Assembly (NCBI GenBank): GCA_022702705.1
Contig: CM040426.1
Location: 75,537,306-75,601,305, forward strand
DNA length: 64,000 bases
Direction of reading: 5' to 3'
Origin: Papilionanthe hookeriana x Papilionanthe teres
Lineage: Eukaryota > Streptophyta > Magnoliopsida > Asparagales > Orchidaceae
Positions within the stretch are counted from its first letter, which is position 1. The number at the start of each line of letters is the position of its first letter. Positions 35,340-47,174 of the stretch are shown piece after piece. Position numbers and translations under genes: made by a program. The notes beneath the pieces are model-generated. The model ran no database searches and was not told the DNA's origin. It was given only the letters and a program-made list of their open reading frames with translations.

Positions 35340-35670
35340 TATATTAACAACAACAACAGCAACAATAAGCCTTTATCCCATTAAGTAGAGTCGGCTGTGT
35401 GAATTCTTTTTGTCCATCGTGTTCCATTGAATGTCATATTTTCACTTAATTCTAATAAATTAAAATCATTTTTTATACATGTCCTAGGCTTTTCAGGTTT
35501 ACCTCTATCTTTCATGGCATTAGTCAAATTTAAAACGTCTACTCTCCTAATCATATCATCAAATGATCGACGTTTAATGTGACCAAACTATCAAGACAAT
35601 TCTTTCTAATATTGTTTGCCGCTAGAGCTACACCGACCCTTTCACGGATATATTCATTTTACTTGTTGCA
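35340..35670 (-). mobile_element. RTE-type LINE 3' end with (GTT)n tail
   Basis: The minus strand encodes a decayed version of the C-terminus of plant RTE LINE protein: a WFGHIKRR block near 35590, then a basic stretch (KDRGKPEKPRTC), KRIHTADST near 35400, and finally a GTT-rich 3' tail (plus-strand AACAACAACAACAGCAACAA at 35346-35365). The rest of the reverse transcriptase is missing, as expected of a 5'-truncated copy. Confidence 0.75.
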
Positions 35671-36202
35671 AAGTTTAATTAAATTAATAAATATCATTAT
35701 ATTTTGGGTCAGTCTGTCCTTCACAACTTGTTTGGGCTTATTGCAAAGTGGTAGTTCAACAATGTGTTTGCCAGTGCTGAAAATGAATAGCAAACTCTGG
35801 ATAATAAAGAATCATGGAGCATTCTTTTTATGAGAGAACAATCTGCTAAAGTTTTCTGTACATGGAAAAAATATATAATTCATGTCAATATTACTTCTAA
35901 GATTAGAAATCGTTAGCAAATAAATTTAGTATAAGAAGCATGAAAAAGAACCTAGAATCTGCAAAAATTTCTAGTGAAACAAATTATTCATTACCTTTAT
36001 AAAGGTAAAAAGAAAAGAGCTTGATCAGTGCATGAAATTCTCATGAGCGTAGATGTATTCTAATTTACTTGCACTTCGGAGAGGTTTTTTTCAGTGTTCA
36101 TATACATATCGTAGAGGTCATGATAAAGACAACAGAGTTAATTTTCCCTGTATATTCTTAGAACCATTGCCATATTTATATATAAAAATTATGAAGTCTG
36201 AT
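35671..36202. other. Intergenic DNA, nothing recognised
   Basis: AT-rich sequence between the RTE fragment and the family B element. Confidence 0.4.
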
Positions 36203-36865
36203 TGTTGATCTTGATTTTTCAATTAACCACACTCAAGAAATAGAGCGCAAGTAAGGAGAGATAGAGAGAGAGACATAGAGAGGAGTACACAGTAATGAAT
36301 ACTAAGACATCTCGTCTTATTCATAAAATGATTCTTCTATTTATAGTGAAGAGGCTAAAATGATGATATTACATTTTTTATTTTCTTTAAAGGGTCGTGT
36401 ACTAGAATAATTTTGATATTTTACATGTATGAGCTTGTCGTCCAGTTACTTTCCAACTTGGCCGACTAAGCATAATTGGCTTTGAGTTGGCAGTTTCAGC
36501 TCGATCGACTGAACTAGGTTGGTATCAAGGCGAGTCAGTCATTTCTATAGTTGGGTCATTCTAAGCTAGGTCTATCGTCCAGGCTGGGTTGAGAGTCCAA
36601 GCTGGGTCGGTCGTCCAGGTTGGGTCATTCCTCTAGGCCAGGTCACTCTTCCACGCTAGATTAGTCGTCCAGATCAATTCGGTCGTTTGATTGGGCCGAT
36701 CATCCAGGTCAGGTTTGCCATCCATGCTAGGTTCGTCGTCAAGGCTGGGTCGTTTGTCCAAGCTAGGTTGATACACCTAGATTGGTCGGTCATATAGGTT
36801 GGGTCGCCCAAGTTGGGTGGGTTGTCCCTCTTAGAGATTCAGTTTAACACATTTTTGGTATACAT
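36203..36865 (-). repeat. Family B LTR (3' copy)
   Basis: It begins TGTTGATCTTGATTTTTC and ends GGTATACA. The minus-strand promoter-like CTATAAATAG lies at 36338-36347, next to a GAGAGAGAGA stretch. 36440-36840 is a degenerate minisatellite with the core GGTCGTCCAGGTTGGGTC. Its right end (TTTTTGGTATACA) matches that of 38277-38708 (TTTTTGTTATACA). Confidence 0.6.
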
Positions 36866-36990
36866 ATTTTAATTTTCTGAATCTCTGATCTTTGAACAAC
36901 AACTATAAAAAGAATAAGAGAATCATAAAATAGACACTAACATTGCTCATTGTTCTAACTACAAGTAAAAAAAATATTTATGTAAGAATG

Positions 36991-37330
36991 TGTTGAGTAA
37001 TTAGGGCGAAGAAAAATGCAAGAATCGACACAAATCCAGAAAAAAAACACAGAGATTTAATTAGATTCAGCAAAGATGCCTACATCATTGGGAGCAGAAT
37101 GTTGACTTTCCTTTTGCTTTCAGAAAAAGAGTACAGATCCCCTTTAGGGTTACAATACAACATATATATAACCCTAGTGTACAATATGTAATTACAAAAT
37201 TACCCATGTACCGTACCGCGGGGGCGTTGCCCCCGCACCCCCAACCCACATAACGAAACTCCCCGATTGGCCATGTTTCCGCTCTACTTCAACATCTATC
37301 CCTTATATGGTATATGAGCCATACTTAACA
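36991..37330 (-). mobile_element. Solo LTR, family A, nested in the family B element
   Basis: 340 bp, TGTTGAGTAATTAGGGCG to GAGCCATACTTAACA, flanked by GAATG (36986-36990) and GAACG (37331-37335), a 4-of-5 target duplication. It aligns with 21901-22239 (words AAATCCAGAA, GCAAAGATGCCTAC, GGGAGCAGA, GCGTTGCCCCCGCA). No internal region. It must be younger than its host element. Confidence 0.8.
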
Positions 37331-38276
37331 GAACGAGTGGCAATTTTGGGAGATATTCTAAAGCCAAGTGACTAAATAAGGCTGAAAAAGCCAATGAATT
37401 GAGTTTGAGAGGCTATTTCTTGTCCTAATTCTTACATCACATATGTCTCAGTCGCTTTATTAGGTTATCTTCATGGATGAGTTGCACCTTACGTCAGACA
37501 TATTAAGCTAATCTTACTGCAATCTTTGTAGGGGGAACCATCAGACTCGCTGTAGGGTTACTCACCACGAAATTTTTTGCTAATGGCTTGTGAATGTTAC
37601 TGCCAGAGCTTGACCCACTCTAAGATATGAGACATGAGTTTTTATGATGCATATGCGTTGCAGGTCGGACAATCGAGCAAAGTCCAACTGCATAGACAAC
37701 TTTCCTCTTTTTTTGGAAATTTGCTTGTTAGGGGTAAGTTTCTCGAATGTTTGCGGCAAACTCTTTGTATGCATATTAATGAAAAAAAATTATTAAAAAA
37801 AGAGGATTATGAGAGATTTTTCTCGAAGTATCATCGGTGGACTTTCTTTAGGGAGCTGTGTTTTTAATGGCATGCAAGCTTCTAAGTGGAGGTGGTCGCA
37901 CACATGTGGCCGAGTAGATACGACCAAATGTTGGAGGCCGAGTGTCGACGAGGTTAGCTAGATTGACAATCAGCTGAATTGGGTCAGCCATCCAGAACGG
38001 TTCAGTCATACCTCTAGGTTGGTCGTTTAGGTTGGGTCAGTCGTTCAGGCTAGGTCGTCTGAGATGGATCATCCAGGCTAGATCGGTAATCCTGAATGGG
38101 CTGGTTATCCATGCTCGTTCGGTCGTCCATGCAGTATGGGTTGTCCAGGTAGAGTCGTTTGAGACATGGCCTTGCCGAACTAGAGTTGACCATACTGAAA
38201 TTAATCCTCAGTTCTTCCATTGTGATACTTCTCTTCATGTTTGTAGCATGATCCACACTCACCGCTCCTTTTAGAA

Positions 38277-38708
38277 TGTTGAATCCTTATTCTTCTGTGA
38301 ATCGCAATCAAGACAGAGCGTAAGTACATAGAGAGAGAGATGAGTGAACATCAATGAAATTAATATGTCGTATCTTATTCATAATATAATTTTTCTATTT
38401 TTAGAGTTGAGGGTATAATGATGATATTATATTTTTGCTCCTCCTTTAAAGGGGTATGTTTTAAGGAATTTTTGGTTTTATACGTATAAGTCCTTATCAC
38501 CCGATTACTTTTCGGCTTGACCAATTAAGCAAACGTGCTTCTGGTTGGTAGGGTCAGCTCTGTCGGTTGCTTGGGTCGAGCATCAAACCGGGGTCAATCA
38601 TCCCTCTAGGGTTGGTCCTCTATGTTTGGCCATCCAGGTTGGGTTGGTTGTCCAGACTTTGTCGCTCGTCCCTTTGAGAGATTTAGGCTAACACATTTTT
38701 GTTATACA
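38277..38708 (-). repeat. Family B LTR (5' copy)
   Basis: 432 bp, TGTTGAATCCTTATTC to GTTATACA. It contains the same succession as the 3' copy: AGAGAGAGAGATGAG, then TTATTCATAATATAATTTTTC, then CTTTAAAGGGG, then GGTTGG-rich words, then GGTTGTCCAGAC and TTTGAGAGATTTAGGCTAACA. It is shorter because the minisatellite part is smaller. The TATA box is degraded (CTATTTTTAG). Confidence 0.6.
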
Positions 38709-39945
38709 CTGAAAATGTTATAACAAAATTATTTAAGTGAAGGCTATATCGTTGGTTGTATGATATAATAATGAAGCTCCATATATAAATGATTTTAAGT
38801 TCACAACATCTATCAGTCTCCGAGGTGCGTGCACAAACAGTTAGTGAACAAGCAGCGTCGATGTAAGATACACGCAAAATTGTCTGTTATATGCATGTGA
38901 TAGATTGAATAATCAAAGTTCTAGATAGCAAAATCATTGCTACACAACATTAGCTTTAACAAGGAATAAAATGATAGGGTCATCTTATAAATGGTCGTGG
39001 TCATATAAATGGAGAAGCTAAATAATGAAACTCTTTGATAATTAATTTAACCAATTTATGCTAAGAAAAAAATAGACTTGTAAAGTTGTAGAACAATGGT
39101 CTTAGCTTCTGAAAGCTTTAACTGCCAGTGGAGGCAATTTATTCCAACCATGATGTCTATTTTGAGCTGGTTCGACACATCATTTTCTTGCTTTATAGTT
39201 GAACTGGATCAATCAATCTGTTTGGTCCAGTTTTGAACTTAATTTATTTGAAAGCAAGATGTTATCATGTTTTCTCCTCCCCTTCTCTCAAGTCGCTTTC
39301 AAATTAAGTTCTGCCAACCACCACTAGACATCTTGTTCCATAAAAGAATATCTTATGAAGTCTTCGTAAGAAAAGTCAAGAGATAATGAGAGGCTGTGGA
39401 CAATTTAGAAGAAAGTGGAGACTCAGGAGCATCAGACTAATTATTGAGCTGCCAAATCCACACATATGGCTAGCCTGTCATCTTTACCAAACTTAATGGA
39501 TAGGGAGTGATTGGACTGGTTATTTATGAAGGTGGTGTTTAAGAAAATTTTTTCTATCTTTGAAAATTAGTAAGGGTTGTAAAAGCTGAAATTGAATAAT
39601 AAGGAATGATGAGAAATAATTCACTTTATTTTTTTTTTTTTTAGGATTTTTCAAGATGATTGCCATGAAAGATAATCTCTTGGAAGTTTCTGATTGTTAG
39701 ATCAGTTAATGCAAATTTGGTAAAATATTTTGTAGTTATAAGCTTAGTTTCAAATTTTAAATAAAGAAGAATCTAGATGATTTGTATAGCCTGTTATTTG
39801 TGCTACCATGTTCCACTTTCTTCAGCTTTCAGTGAAAATTGACCTTCTCCTCTAGGGAATGCTCTATCGCAGTCCAAATGGACCATTAGAGATTTTGCAA
39901 TTTCTGTTACAACAAACACAATCACAATCACATTTAACCAACCAT
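38709..39945. other. AT-rich intergenic DNA, no gene seen
   Basis: No coding region or repeat was recognised. Confidence 0.4.
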
Positions 39946-40550
39946 TGTTGTGATTGTGGAGCCAAAAGCACTCAATTTAACACGATGCCTGAGCGTTGGG
40001 TTTGGGCGTCAAAGCACCCATTGATCGGCTTTCAATAGAGAGACGAGCGCGTTTGCGCCTGCCTTGAGCGCTTTTGCGCCCAATGGTGGGACGCTAACAG
40101 AGGGACCAGCGCAAAAGCACCGGTCTGGGTGCCCAAGCGCACAATGTTTTGGGCGCGATTTTTCTGCTTCCCGAGAATTTGGCGCACCTAAGCTCCAAAA
40201 GCAACTGGGGATGATTAATTGGTTTTTGAAACCGATTTCTAGCGGATGCAAGTCAAGTTTTCCTTTGGGGTTCTTCGACAATTTTCACGTGAAGGAGAGA
40301 TGAGTTGAAGATGAGGATTTCTGAGATTTTAGCGTGTATTTTTACGGATCGAATAAGGAAGATTTTGGAGCATGTCTTGTAAGTTTTCTTTGTGCGTGGA
40401 GAGAAAACTTGAGTGAGTTTTTTGTAAAACCTTCTGAATTTTATAGTGAAAATTTATAATGGTCTGGCTTAGTGGTTTTTGCTCATTCTCGGGGTTTTTA
40501 CACGTAAAATTCTCATGTGTTTTTTTGGTTGCTTTGTCTGTGCTATTTCA
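39946..40550 (+). mobile_element. Truncated copia LTR, family D
   Basis: It starts TGTTGTGATTGTGGAGCC and aligns along about 600 bp with the 3' LTR at 49692-50438 (shared: GCTAACAGAGGGACCA, TTAATTGGTTTTT, GGAGAGAAAA, TTTTTTGTAAAACCTT). The match fades near 40550, before the LTR end. No polypurine tract or coding sequence precedes it, so this is a truncated solo LTR or the 5' LTR of a lost element. Confidence 0.7.
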
Positions 40551-43500
40551 AGAATGAAGAATAAAATATATACAACCAAAGACTCAAGGAAAAGTATATC
40601 TAGGAATATAACTATAGAACATTTCATCGAGTGATAAAAGCATTGTGTATGATGATGGCATCCTTTCAATATAATTAATTGAAATAAGGATCATTTTGCT
40701 CAGAATATCTTCAAATTATGAGTAGATATTAAAAAGAATATATATATTTCAAAAAATATACCTAATAAGTATTTCAATGATACTTGTCTATTTAAAAAGA
40801 TTATAAGAAGTTTGATGAACTATTTCATTAAAAGCAAGCAAATCAAATAATTTATTAGAAGCACACTCGCCACTTAATTTAAATTTATAACATTTATGAC
40901 AACAAAATGTGTCTTTTAATATTGCAATTAGAGTCTTATAAATGCTCATAAAATTAAAATAATATTTCCTAAGATAAAACTAATAATAATGAGTTTAACC
41001 CATTGATAGAAGAGGAATAATTATAAAAATTTATTTAATTGTTATTTATTTTTAAAAAGTAGAAAAAATCCCTTATGCATTTGAACAAATTAAATAAAAT
41101 GGAATAAAAAAAGATATACATTTATTGAATGATAATTCAAAAAATCTTGTCAATTTGCAACCAATATATTTAAAAATATCATGAGCATATAATTTTATAA
41201 TGCTTATGTTTGAACTAAATATTTAAAATGATAAAATAAAATATGACTCTTAAAGAAATATCAAAAAGAAAAAACAAGATGAAGGTTCTAAATAGAATGA
41301 ACCTAAACTATATTGAAGGCCATATTATTAGTAACTTTTAATTCTTCTAATATGTTTAAATCCTTTGCCAACACTCTGTCCCAATAGACTTTTGTAAATA
41401 TATATTTTATAAATTTGTGCTTTGCAAATGTTAGTTACATATACATCTAAAACATAATATCTTCATGTTTTGTATAATCCATATCTTATGTTAAATTTCA
41501 ATTATATTGGTGAATTGTATTTATTTGCATGATCTACCTCTTTAAAATAAATCTTTGCTCCAAAAGGGAATCTCTTTTATGATTATAGAAAAGAATCATC
41601 AAGTGCGAACAATGATTATTAGAATAGTAATCACAATCAATGTTATTCATACTACTACACAAATTTTATATACACAACATTCTCCACCCTCAAATCTATC
41701 TTATACAACACCATCCTTACCATCACCATGGCCACTTAATAAATTAGAATATAATTTTCCTTTGCAAGTGAAAATTCACAAGCCGAATGCTTTTGACATT
41801 CACACTTAAAATAGTCACATTAAACACTAAGTTAACCTTTCTTATCACACAAAGAGTAGCGACCATCTTCAAAGGTACGTGCTCCCTTCGTACTAATTCA
41901 CTATTGTAACTCTTAAAATGAAGAAAAAAATGGAAATAAAATTGAATGGGAAGTTATGTGAGAATTCCTTTATGCAACAAAAAAGTGAACGAGAGATTTT
42001 GTGTGGCGGAACAAGCAAATTTATTTAGGTAGTCAATTTAGGTAACATTGACCAAAATGATAAGATTTAGTTTGACATGAAGAGTATGATAAAAAATAAG
42101 AAGTGATTGTTTGGATGTATCGATAGAATCAACATCTTCTATGATCATAAAAGGTCCATCAACAGTCACGACAAATATAAAATTCATTAGTGACAAAAAA
42201 ATAAATGATGCTATGTTTGGGGACATTTAATAAGATGCTCCAGATTCTAAACCTTAATGAATGGATGATGCACCAAAAATATATTAGGTTTTTGCTATAT
42301 AATTTTACTCATTTTTGATGATATTGCACTTAAATGAATGCATTTTTTATGTTTTGCTGCAGGTATGATGATTTTAGGTGATTGGAGAAAAAGGAAGCGA
42401 AAAGGAATGAATATTGACTTTCGAAATTTAATCTATTTGCAAATTATCTTTTGAAAATTGACTTTGGAGGCAGTTCGCGCACCCCGAATTTTAATCTATT
42501 TGCAAAACTAAACTTTTGCAAATATGTAAATTATGTATGACTTTTGAGGGAGTATGTAAATTTTAATCTATTTGCAAAACTAAACTGAAACTATCTTTTG
42601 AATATTGACTTTCGAGGCAGTTCGAGCATCCCGAATCAATGGAGGAGTACTTAAAGAACTTGGAGTTGACAAGCCTGAAGGTCAGAATATATTGACATGT
42701 GGCAAGGACTTACAAAACTAAATAACAAGGGTGGCAATTGTGAAATTTCTTGATCTATCTGTTATAGCAATTTCTAGAAAGGCTTAATAGCAGAATAATA
42801 TGATTAATAATGCGAAGATTTTTACCGAGTCCTATTTAATAATTTTGTTCATTAAGATTTCTAATGCCTTTACTTATTGCAAAAATTCCATTAGTGTCTT
42901 TAGAATTTGGATTTTTATGATTGGCAAAAGATGGGATAGTAAGGATTGCCAAAATATAAGAATTTTAAGTGTGAAGAGGATACCTTTTTCTATAAGAAGT
43001 ATGTTGCATCTCATCAGCTAATACTTTGCTAACTAATAAATCAAGAATGAAGGGAGTTGTGAATAAGAATATTGTTATGCAAGGGCCATAAGAAATTGAG
43101 CCAACTAAATGGAACAAGCGCTTGAAGCTCTACTGGTTCTATAAGAGCCAACTAGTCCCAAATATAGTTCATAATAAAATATAGTTATTGAATACTAAAA
43201 TTATTTCATTAAAGATATCTAATCGATCTCTAGTTGAGAGGTTTGTAAGATTATACTTTGTATATCGATGTAAATAATCTCAAACTGCATTATACATTTA
43301 TCACTATACGAATTTTATGCTTATTGATGACTCCAAAAATGCATTGATCCAAGTTATGATTTTTGAGTTTTGAACTTTCCAAATGTCCAACTTTTCTTCA
43401 AAATTTTCATCACTTTCACTCATTGGCTTACAATAAATTTTAAAAAATGTAACCCCAAATAATTATTATTTTTCATCGCGTAGCTTCAATACGAATAATT

Positions 43501-43884
43501 TTTTGTGCTTAATCTCGCACCAATAGATCGAAACAAATATGGTGAGGGTTTTGGAATGTCATATAAAAATAATTTATAGTAATAAAGGAAGACCTACTAT
43601 AAAAATTTTGCTCATAGTAATGAACATATAAAACAATAATAATGATTATATAATATTCCTACTATAAATATTATACACATATGGTAGTGAATAACTCCAA
43701 TAACTCTAAAAATATGCATTTAGTTTGACCATTAGTTCTCAACTATCTGTGGCACTTCTTCCATCTATGAGTGTGGGAGGCCTTCATTTATAAGTGACAC
43801 AAGTATACCCAACAAGCCCATCAATTCAATGAATATGATGAGGGTTTTTTAATATCATTTAGCTTTTCCCAAACAATTTGAGAT
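40551..43884. other. AT-rich intergenic DNA with a small tandem duplication
   Basis: No gene recognised. Between 42459 and 42640 the words ATTGACTTT-GAGGCAGTTCG...CCCGAAT and TTTTAATCTATTTGCAAAAC each occur twice, a diverged duplication of about 65-150 bp. Confidence 0.45.
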
Positions 43885-43887
43885 TAA

Positions 43888-44141
43888 GAGTCTGTTTGGG
43901 GCAGCTACAGCTTATTTAATAATCTGTTGATAAGTTGATTAAAAATAATCTGCTGATAAGCCAGGTGCAGTGGCAATTTCAATTTTTTATTTTTTTGTAA
44001 AAGCTATACCGCAGCTAGAAAGCTCCCACCGCACCTAGGTGTGTGCAATGTGAAAACGCTGTTTTTAGCATTTTGAAACGCATAAGCTGCTGTGCGTTTT
44101 CAAAACGCCATCACACTAAATAAGCTGCCCCAAACGGGCCC
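43888..44141. mobile_element. Harbinger-like MITE with TAA target duplication
   Basis: 254 bp, left end GAGTCTGTTTGGGGCAGCT, right end AGCTGCCCCAAACGGGCCC, flanked by TAA on both sides (43885-43887, 44142-44144). The ends are the classic GGGCCTGTTTGGGGCAGC type of PIF/Harbinger non-autonomous elements. The interior has AGCTGC and AAAACGC words in both orientations. Confidence 0.8.
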
Positions 44142-44504
44142 TAATATTTCAATGCTCCTTCCATCCTCCTATAATGCTGTATGAAATGCTAGCTCTTGTT
44201 TATTAGTTTTTCACACAACTTTAAATCAAACATACTTATTTCCTTATGCTCCTTTCAAATGAATTGATCTATACATCCATCTCAAATGTGCAACTCCTGC
44301 CATTGTTGTTGATTCTCAAAGCATAATTTTGTTCTTCTAATTATTTTAATTACGTATGGCTCTCTAAGGAAATATTGTTGCATTGTTACCCCATCGTCTG
44401 ACCAACTCACCTACCCAGCCTACGCTCTGTGGTTAGAATCTGCATTCTAGGCCAAAAGCTGGCCATTTCTGTTGGATTTCACTTGTATCATTTCATCTGG
44501 GGGT

Positions 44505-44720
44505 GGTTTTGGATCATTCGACTGCATTTCAAGGCAGAAAGAGAGGTTCTGAGGGGTTTTTATGGCGTGAAGAAGAACCAGAAACCCCCTCCTACTATCC
44601 ATGAAGCCACTGAGAGAATAAATAACAGAGGGGATTCAGTCGAAGAAAAGATAAAAAAACTTCAACCCCATGCTGTTTAGATATAAAGAGGTAATCAAGA
44701 AAACCAGACCAGGTAGCTAA
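44505..44720 (+). pseudogene. Inverted copy of the MAPK pseudogene 3' part
   Basis: TGGATCATTCGACTGCATTTC, then GGCGTGAAGAAGAACCAG, then ATCCATGAAGCCACTGAG and GGGATAAATAA-like words, in the same order as the reverse complement of about 45150-45400. About 50-60 bp present there are missing here. The open frame at 44429-44680 is simply this copy. It is therefore a second, plus-strand copy of the tail of the MAP kinase pseudogene at 45150-46051. Confidence 0.7.
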
Positions 44721-45149
44721 ATTATATCAGAGGGCAAGATGAATCTTACATAATGATCAGTGTTAGTGATGTGTTCAGGATATTGTAATCTTATGGTGAT
44801 TTTAAGATTGGTTACTTAAAAGAGAAATAGCTAAATAATATCAGACAGCAAGATGAATTCTTAGAGAAATGAAGATAAATTTTATAAAATTATAATGAGA
44901 ATATTAGTATATAGGATCAAAGTCACAGTTAAGTTTGATAGAAATGAGAATATTAATATATGTTGGAACAGAAGAATGATAAAAAGGAGTCACAATTAAG
45001 TTGGAACTGAGGATTCAGATTCTGTTCTCATGTCAGCTTCCATGGCATCCAGTTCAGCCATGGGTTATACAGCATATCTCGCTGTCCTCAGCACATCCGT
45101 CTCTGCTTAAGTACTCTCATTGCACCAGCTTTAAGAGCTTCCTGAGCAG
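44721..45149. repeat. Spacer between inverted MAPK copies, with direct repeats
   Basis: TAGCTAAATTATATCAG...CAAGATGAAT at 44716-44745 recurs as TAGCTAAATAATATCAG...CAAGATGAAT at 44828-44856. AAGTCACAGTTAAGTTTGATA (about 44920) recurs as AGTCACAATTAAGTTGGA (about 44990). Confidence 0.6.
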
Positions 45150-46051
45150 GACCAGGTCTGATTTTCTTGATTTCTCTTTACATCTAGCCAGCAAAGAGTG
45201 GAGTTTTTCTATCTTTTCATCAACTGTACCCCTCTTTTATTTATCCCCTCGGTGGCATCCTGGATACTAAGACAGGGTTCCTGTTCTTCTTCACGCCAAA
45301 AATTCTGTTCATCCTCTCCAACCCTCGATTCGCAGACCTGTTCAGGCCGCCGTGAAATGCAATCGGATGATCCAAAAATCGGTAGGTCAGAGGCGCATTG
45401 GATCCATGGTGACTTGTGTAGAATATCTATCACTTTGTATATATGATCTTCATCAAGCTCAATGTCAACAGGGACATCAGCCGGATGATTGCAGCTTGGA
45501 ACATAAAGACGAAACATATAAGGATGCTGAAGTGCCTCAACAACACTGATTCTTCCAGAGGGATCGAAGAACAGCATCTTCTGAAGGAGTCCGGTAGCTG
45601 GCAAAGGGACCTGCGTGGGGAAAAAGAGACTGAAAGATATGCCCGGCTTGTACGTAATGGAGTGATCTGATATGCTCGTTAAAGCAATGGCATTCTCATG
45701 ATGGAGGCGACGGAGAAGCTTCACATCCCTGAGTGCTCGAAGTGCGTCGACTCGATTTTCAAAAACATTGTAAACTTCCTTAACTGCAACCTTCTCATTT
45801 GTCTTCTTGTTCACAGAAGAGCGAACAATCCCATATGCTCCCCTACCAATCGGCTTGATGGGCACAAACTTGGTGTCAATATCACAGAGGTTTTGCAACA
45901 TCACAAAGTAATGCTTTCTAGGATTCCTAGTGCCATTTGTTGGATCAACAGATCTCGCCATTACGCAGCGCTGGGTGCAGATTTTAAGGGTACTGGGTGA
46001 GTATTGGATGGGTGTTGGGAGGGTATTGGATGGGTATTGGTGGAGATGCAT
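45150..46051 (-). pseudogene. Group C MAP kinase pseudogene lacking the catalytic core
   Basis: A 280-codon open frame. Translated N-terminal blocks match plant group C MAP kinases: NPRKHYFVMLQNLCDIDTKF, FVPIKPIGRGAYGIV (glycine loop, residues 69-74), EKVAVKEVYNVFENRVDAL (Lys91 at the ATP-lysine position) and RRLHHENAIALT. After a short unrelated filler (about residues 126-141) it jumps to the end of the kinase: LLQKMLFFDPSGRISVVEAL and QHPYM. Everything between, including the HRD catalytic loop, DFG and the TEY activation loop, is missing, so no kinase activity is possible. The likely native start is Met31 (codon at 45961-45959). Past residue 215 the translation is unlike a MAP kinase and probably reads into the old 3' UTR. 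Its 5' part forms the left arm of a palindrome and its 3' part is copied inverted at 44505-44720. Confidence 0.85.
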
Positions 46052-46298
46052 GCAGACTGCATAGGTTCTCTATATAGAACAATGACTCCTCTGATAGAGG
46101 CAAGAGAGGAAAGTCCGGAAAAGAAGCCTCCTAATTAAATCAGCGAGAATGATCTAACCAATCGAGATTATTTGCCCGAAATTTAACAATATCTTCTCAA
46201 ATGAAACACTTCAATAAATTTGGAAAAGAAGCCTCTCAGCTCTTGTCTCTTCAAGTCAAAACTAAACTGCAAAACCGTAGGATTCCTTCGTCCAGACT

Positions 46299-46303
<5 letters not shown>

Positions 46304-46371
<68 letters not shown>
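46304..46371. repeat. (TA)n microsatellite
   Basis: About 68 bp of TA in the left palindrome arm. Confidence 0.95.
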
Positions 46372-46376
<5 letters not shown>

Positions 46377-47174
46377 AGTATTTCTAGATAATCTTTTTAT
46401 TTAAAGGTCTAATAAAATATAATTCCATATGAATCGTATTTTTTTCAACTAATATCTTTGCACAAAGGCGACCACATGAACATTAGACAGATATCCAGTT
46501 CGTAATAGATACTCAATCTGACCTAAACTGATCATAATATTACTCTGAGTCGACCTGCAGGCAAGTTATCATTATTACCCACGATAATATTCTGATCAAA
46601 TGAATATGTTTCTGATGTTCTTGTGGATGCCTTTGTGCAAGTATTAGTTAAAAAGAATATGATCCATCTAGGATTATATTTATCTTTTTTTTTTTATATA
46701 TATATATATTTCAAGTTTGTACTACATATTTATGAATATTTTAAATAAAATAGTTATCTAGAAGTATTAATTAAATAAAAAGTTATCTAGAAATATTAAA
46801 ATACTATAATAATAACACACACACCCCAACTACTAATCTAGAGTGTTGGGATTATTTCCCCGATTAGAGAAGTTGAATGCAATAAGGCATCACTTCTGAG
46901 AGCCTTTGAAGTAAAATTGTAAGGTTCAAGAAGTCGACATAGAAGGAATCCTAGAGCTTTGTAGTTCAACTTGGAGCCGCAAGTGTCGTATTAAGGTTTG
47001 ATTTAACCGAGACTTCTTTTCCAGACTTGTTGAAGTGTTTAAATTGAGAAGATGTTGCTAAACTTTAAGCAATTCATCTCATTTGTCTAGATCATTCTCC
47101 TTGATTTAATTAGGAGACTTCTTTTCTGGACTATCCTTTCTCGCTTCTATCAAACGGAATGACTTGATCTGTTA

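Larger units (their letters stand above)
36203..38708 (-). mobile_element. Decayed family B LTR element with a nested solo LTR
   Basis: Two related minus-strand LTRs (36203-36865 and 38277-38708) enclose 1.4 kb. Outer flanks CTGAT (36198-36202) and CTGAA (38709-38713) match at 4 of 5 positions, a plausible target duplication. Next to the 5' LTR the minus strand reads TTCTAAAAGGAGCGGTGAGTG, the same leader as at 23369. The interior has no recognised coding region; it holds a family A solo LTR (36991-37330), an uncharacterised 77-codon plus frame (37634-37867), and a GTC/CCAG-rich stretch (37960-38170) like that inside the LTR. Family B is probably Tat-type gypsy. Confidence 0.55.

Noticed and set aside
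37634..37867. 77-codon plus frame preceded by a TTGCAG acceptor-like word, considered as an exon
   Set aside because: No recognised protein similarity; it lies inside a decayed LTR element, so it is left uncalled.
45443..46000. Plus-strand frames across the MAPK pseudogene
   Set aside because: The minus strand gives clear MAPK blocks; the plus frames are shadows.
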